From: Eutreptiella sp. 'Long Island Sound 2002'
Taxonomy: Eukaryota; Euglenozoa; Euglenophyceae; Eutreptiales; Eutreptiaceae
DNA length: 64,000 nucleotides
Direction: 5' to 3'
NCBI GenBank assembly: GCA_964036045.1
Contig: OZ038402.1
Location: forward strand, 8,386,971-8,450,970
Shown piece after piece: positions 61,691 through 64,000 of the stretch. The first letter of the stretch is position 1. Every line of letters starts with the position of its first letter. Position numbers and translations under genes: made by a program. The notes under the pieces are model-generated. The model did no database searches. It was not told the origin of the DNA and saw only the letters and a program-made list of their open reading frames with translations.

Positions 61691-63516
61691 CCCGGGGGCC
61701 AACATATATGTCGATTTCCAAGTGGTGGGCCCATGCTTGGGCACGGTTTCAGAAATCCAGGGGAAAAAAGCGAAGGTTGACTTCTCAGGCTACTCAGCAG
61801 TAATTACAGACAAACACAATTTCTCCTTCTCATACCCCCACAGCAACCCGAAACCCATCTCACACTTCTCCCTCTCAGAACTCTCGCCTACTCCCAATGC
61901 CAACCAATCCCTCTCTACCTCTGCACCCGCACCACCATTCAGCACGGCAATTTCAGACATGTCCAGCCTGGGAGCCACAGTTCACCTGCCTGCAACACAT
62001 CACGTCCTCCTACCATCAGATCTCCTGACCTGGAACTGCACGGGGGGGCTGGAACTACTTCAGGACCCCCTCAGCTCAACAGCTGCCTGGACATATCTCG
62101 ATGGTTCTGCATCCTTCCCTCACTTCGGGTCAGCGTTTGCTGTTTTTGAACGTTTGAATGCGCATTCTTGCAACGTCACTGCATCAGTTTCACCTCTACA
62201 GTCATCAGGGGGCTCAGAATTCTGGGCCTTACACTTGAAATTACATCATCTGCAAACACACCCAAACCCTAACCCACTGCAATTTGTCCTCTGCGACAAT
62301 GCGAATGTGGTAGATTGCTACAGGCTTGCCAAACACCCAGACTTCAATTTATTTCACAAGCATCCTTCAGGACACTGGATCAAGTCATTCAGGTCAGCCA
62401 TTGTGCAGCTTTCTGCTCAGGGTGTGCGAGTAGAGGTAAGATGGATCAAGGCCCACACAGGATTCAAAGGAAATGAAATTGCGGACGCTTTTGCCAAATG
62501 GGCGAGTTTTGCAATTTTACCAACCTCACTGATCCTTCCACCACCCCAAAAAGGAAGCATCACATGGCAAGGCATGCCTGTCCTTGGTAAACTTACACAA
62601 AAATCATACAGTCATCTCCTCCCCAAGCACATGCACACAGACATCAAGCTGCCCGAGAGCTATGACTGGTTTCAATCTACTTCCTGGTTCTGGAGTTTGC
62701 CATTCAAATGGTCTGCGGGTATATTCTGCACTAAGGGATACAACCCACATTTCAGAATGGAAAAACACCCCTGTCCAGCCTGCACACACCCTCACCCCAT
62801 GGACCCAATATCTGTCACAGCTCTGTGCACTAAGGCAGCTCACCTCCAGCATGAATTTATTCACGCATGGGCAGCACCATTGCAGGCCTTGGTGTCAGAA
62901 TGGTGGCATACGGCCCCCTCAGCCAGACACAAACGCAATTTCATCAGAACACTTCTTCCAATCCCACTATATAATCATCTATTTTCCCGCATGGGCCTAA
63001 CAAAAAAATCATTCAACAGCCATTTGAGGGCAGCTTTGAAAGAAAGGAGAGACAAGACAACAAAGGCAGTCAAAGCAGCCAAGGATTGGCTGATTGAAAA
63101 CCCATTATGCTTCCCACTCTCTCCTGCAGTCAGCCTGAATTTATGGAGTATGAAAGGTTCACCAATGGGCACATCCTTTTCTTCCGCCCCAAAGCGAAAG
63201 CCACAGTACCATGAACCTGAACCCCTGCCCTCGAAGGTCACACATAAAGCAGCTACCAGGACACCAAAGAGGGGCAAAAAAACACCACACAGGGCACTAA
63301 TTCAGCCTGCCATGCGCCCACAATCATTGCCACCACCTCAACCATTCTTCTCTCCTTCCCTCTGGGATTTTTTTCAGCTCAGGCCACCACCAGAACCATC
63401 TCCAAGTGGGGTTACTGTACATACTGAAATGTAAATACGGTAATGACGGTGTGACATGCACAATGGGACAATGATGATGACGTTATGGGTTGCGGCCAAC
63501 GCCGTGGGGAAAAAAA
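61691..63516 (+). mobile_element. Element I: 5'-truncated LINE inserted in element H
   Basis: Bounded by a perfect 13-bp duplication GGATCTGGAGGGC (61678-61690 and 63517-63529), with a 7-A tail at 63510-63516. This is the hallmark of target-primed insertion. Base composition is clearly more AT-rich than the host LINE. Only the region downstream of RT is present. Confidence 0.95.
61692..63434 (+). pseudogene. Element I RNase H and C-terminal zinc-finger region (5'-truncated)
   Basis: The frame is open from the insertion edge to a TAA-type stop before 63435, about 580 codons; an ATG at 61656 belongs to the host sequence and is fortuitous. RNase H: AWTYLDGSASFPHFGSAFAVF near 62080-62140 (first Asp), GGSEFWALHLKL near 62210 (Glu), FVLCDNANVV near 62284 (second Asp), and WIKAHTGFKGNEIADAFAKW near 62441-62500 (His and last Asp), so all four catalytic positions are present. 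Further on, HPCPACTHPHPMDP resembles the Cys/His cluster after LINE RNase H. The end is basic and Pro-rich. The RT is absent through truncation. Confidence 0.88.
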
Positions 63517-64000
63517 GGATCTGGAGGGCTGGTAGGTGTGTTGTGCGCTGGTGTACCGCCTGGTTGTCGACCTTACCATTTCCGTATTGGTGTCTGTGGG
63601 ACTCTTGTTTCACGATGTGGAGTTGGACGTAGGGGGGGAGGCTGCGAAGGGCTTTGCAGAGCAGCAGTGCCTGGGTGCCGAGGCTCGTCGCGGTGGCTTT
63701 GTGAAGTGGTTGCCTTGCTATGCGGAGGAGCAGGTGTGTGTCGACAGTGGCGTGTACCACGAACCAGACCCGGACGATGTGCGGGGAGTGGGCGGGTAGG
63801 TGGGCCGCGATCTCGGTGATGGCATCGGTCATGGCCCCGGCCTCCCCTGGGGAAGAGGCCCCATAGGTGGTGTGGCCCGTGTGGTGGTCCATGTGGTAGT
63901 GTCCCCCGGTGTGGGTTAGCTGCAGGATGGCCCCCCCGGTGATGGGCGTGAGGGCAGATTCGCCTGAGGCGTCGGTGAAGAAGAGCCGGTCCGACGGTGA
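63517..64000 (-). pseudogene. Element H LINE RNase H domain (continues beyond the window)
   Basis: Read on the minus strand from the window edge: FFTDASGESALTPITGG (first Asp), SPGEAGAMTDAITEIAAHL (Glu), FVVHATVDTHLLLRIARQ (second Asp) and ESHRHQYGNGKVDNQAVHQ (His and last Asp), giving the full RNase HI set. This domain removes template RNA during LINE copying. The frame stays open to the insertion of element I at 63517 and resumes at 61690. The ORF listed to 63374 runs into element I by chance. Confidence 0.85.

Larger units (their letters stand above)
54460..64000 (-). mobile_element. Element H: GC-rich LINE, minus strand, split by LINE I
   Basis: From the window end the minus strand encodes an RNase H domain and a zinc-finger tail (stop at 60890), then a Ulp1-like ORF, then an RS-repeat ORF, then a GC- and A/C-rich tail to a (CCTA)n-type run near 54450. 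RT and upstream parts lie beyond the window. Whether the ORFs downstream of RNase H belong to the same element or to a second, head-to-tail copy is not settled. The left boundary is an estimate. Confidence 0.6.

Noticed and set aside
61656-61691. ATG at 61656 as the start of the plus-strand RNase H protein
   Set aside because: It lies in the host LINE upstream of the insertion junction; the inserted LINE is 5'-truncated and has no own start.

Overview
This window is repeat-rich nuclear DNA of a eukaryote. I see no ordinary host gene, rRNA, CRISPR array or prokaryotic operon with confidence. Almost everything is retroelement, and much of it is nested. A Penelope-like element (PLE) with an N-terminal GIY-YIG nuclease and a CxC linker resembles the Chlamys type, described mainly from green algae, spike mosses and slime molds. 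With two chromodomain Ty3/gypsy lineages, it suggests a green alga or another member of the green lineage with a large genome. That assignment is an inference.

Layout. 1-20822: a decayed plus-strand chromovirus (B) is split by a short non-autonomous LTR element (C, 626-14254, target duplication GCAGG). C is itself split inside a tandem array by a nearly intact minus-strand chromovirus (A, 1451-12650, duplication ACCGAA). B continues at 14255-16710 with a long 3' UTR, which carries a further 1.1-kb insertion, and a 3' LTR. 20825-24978: the Chlamys-like PLE. 24979-26870: no gene seen. 26871-44001: a 17.1-kb chromovirus (D) with 2.94-kb hairpin-rich LTRs and one gag-pol frame cut by five stop codons. 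44002-48991: a broken Cys-rich/coiled-coil reading frame interrupted by a small LTR element (E, duplication GGACA) that carries an unknown protein instead of pol. 51336-53710: a TRIM-like element (F) with 1-kb LTRs and a 356-bp interior. 54460-64000: a GC-rich minus-strand LINE (H) with RNase H, a zinc-finger tail, a Ulp1-like ORF lacking its catalytic cysteine, and an RS-repeat protein. H is interrupted by a 5'-truncated plus-strand LINE (I) with a perfect 13-bp duplication.

How the parts work. A and D encode the usual Gag, protease, reverse transcriptase, RNase H, integrase and chromodomain set. In A, Gag and Pol lie in one frame separated by a single UAG followed at once by a 7-bp hairpin, which suggests programmed readthrough. 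Four of the LTR elements (C, D, E, F) have, directly next to the 5' LTR, a 9-12 nt sequence complementary to a site inside that LTR. This is the layout of Tf1/sushi-type self-priming rather than tRNA priming. C, E and F lack pol and would depend on enzymes from autonomous relatives, possibly D-like elements.
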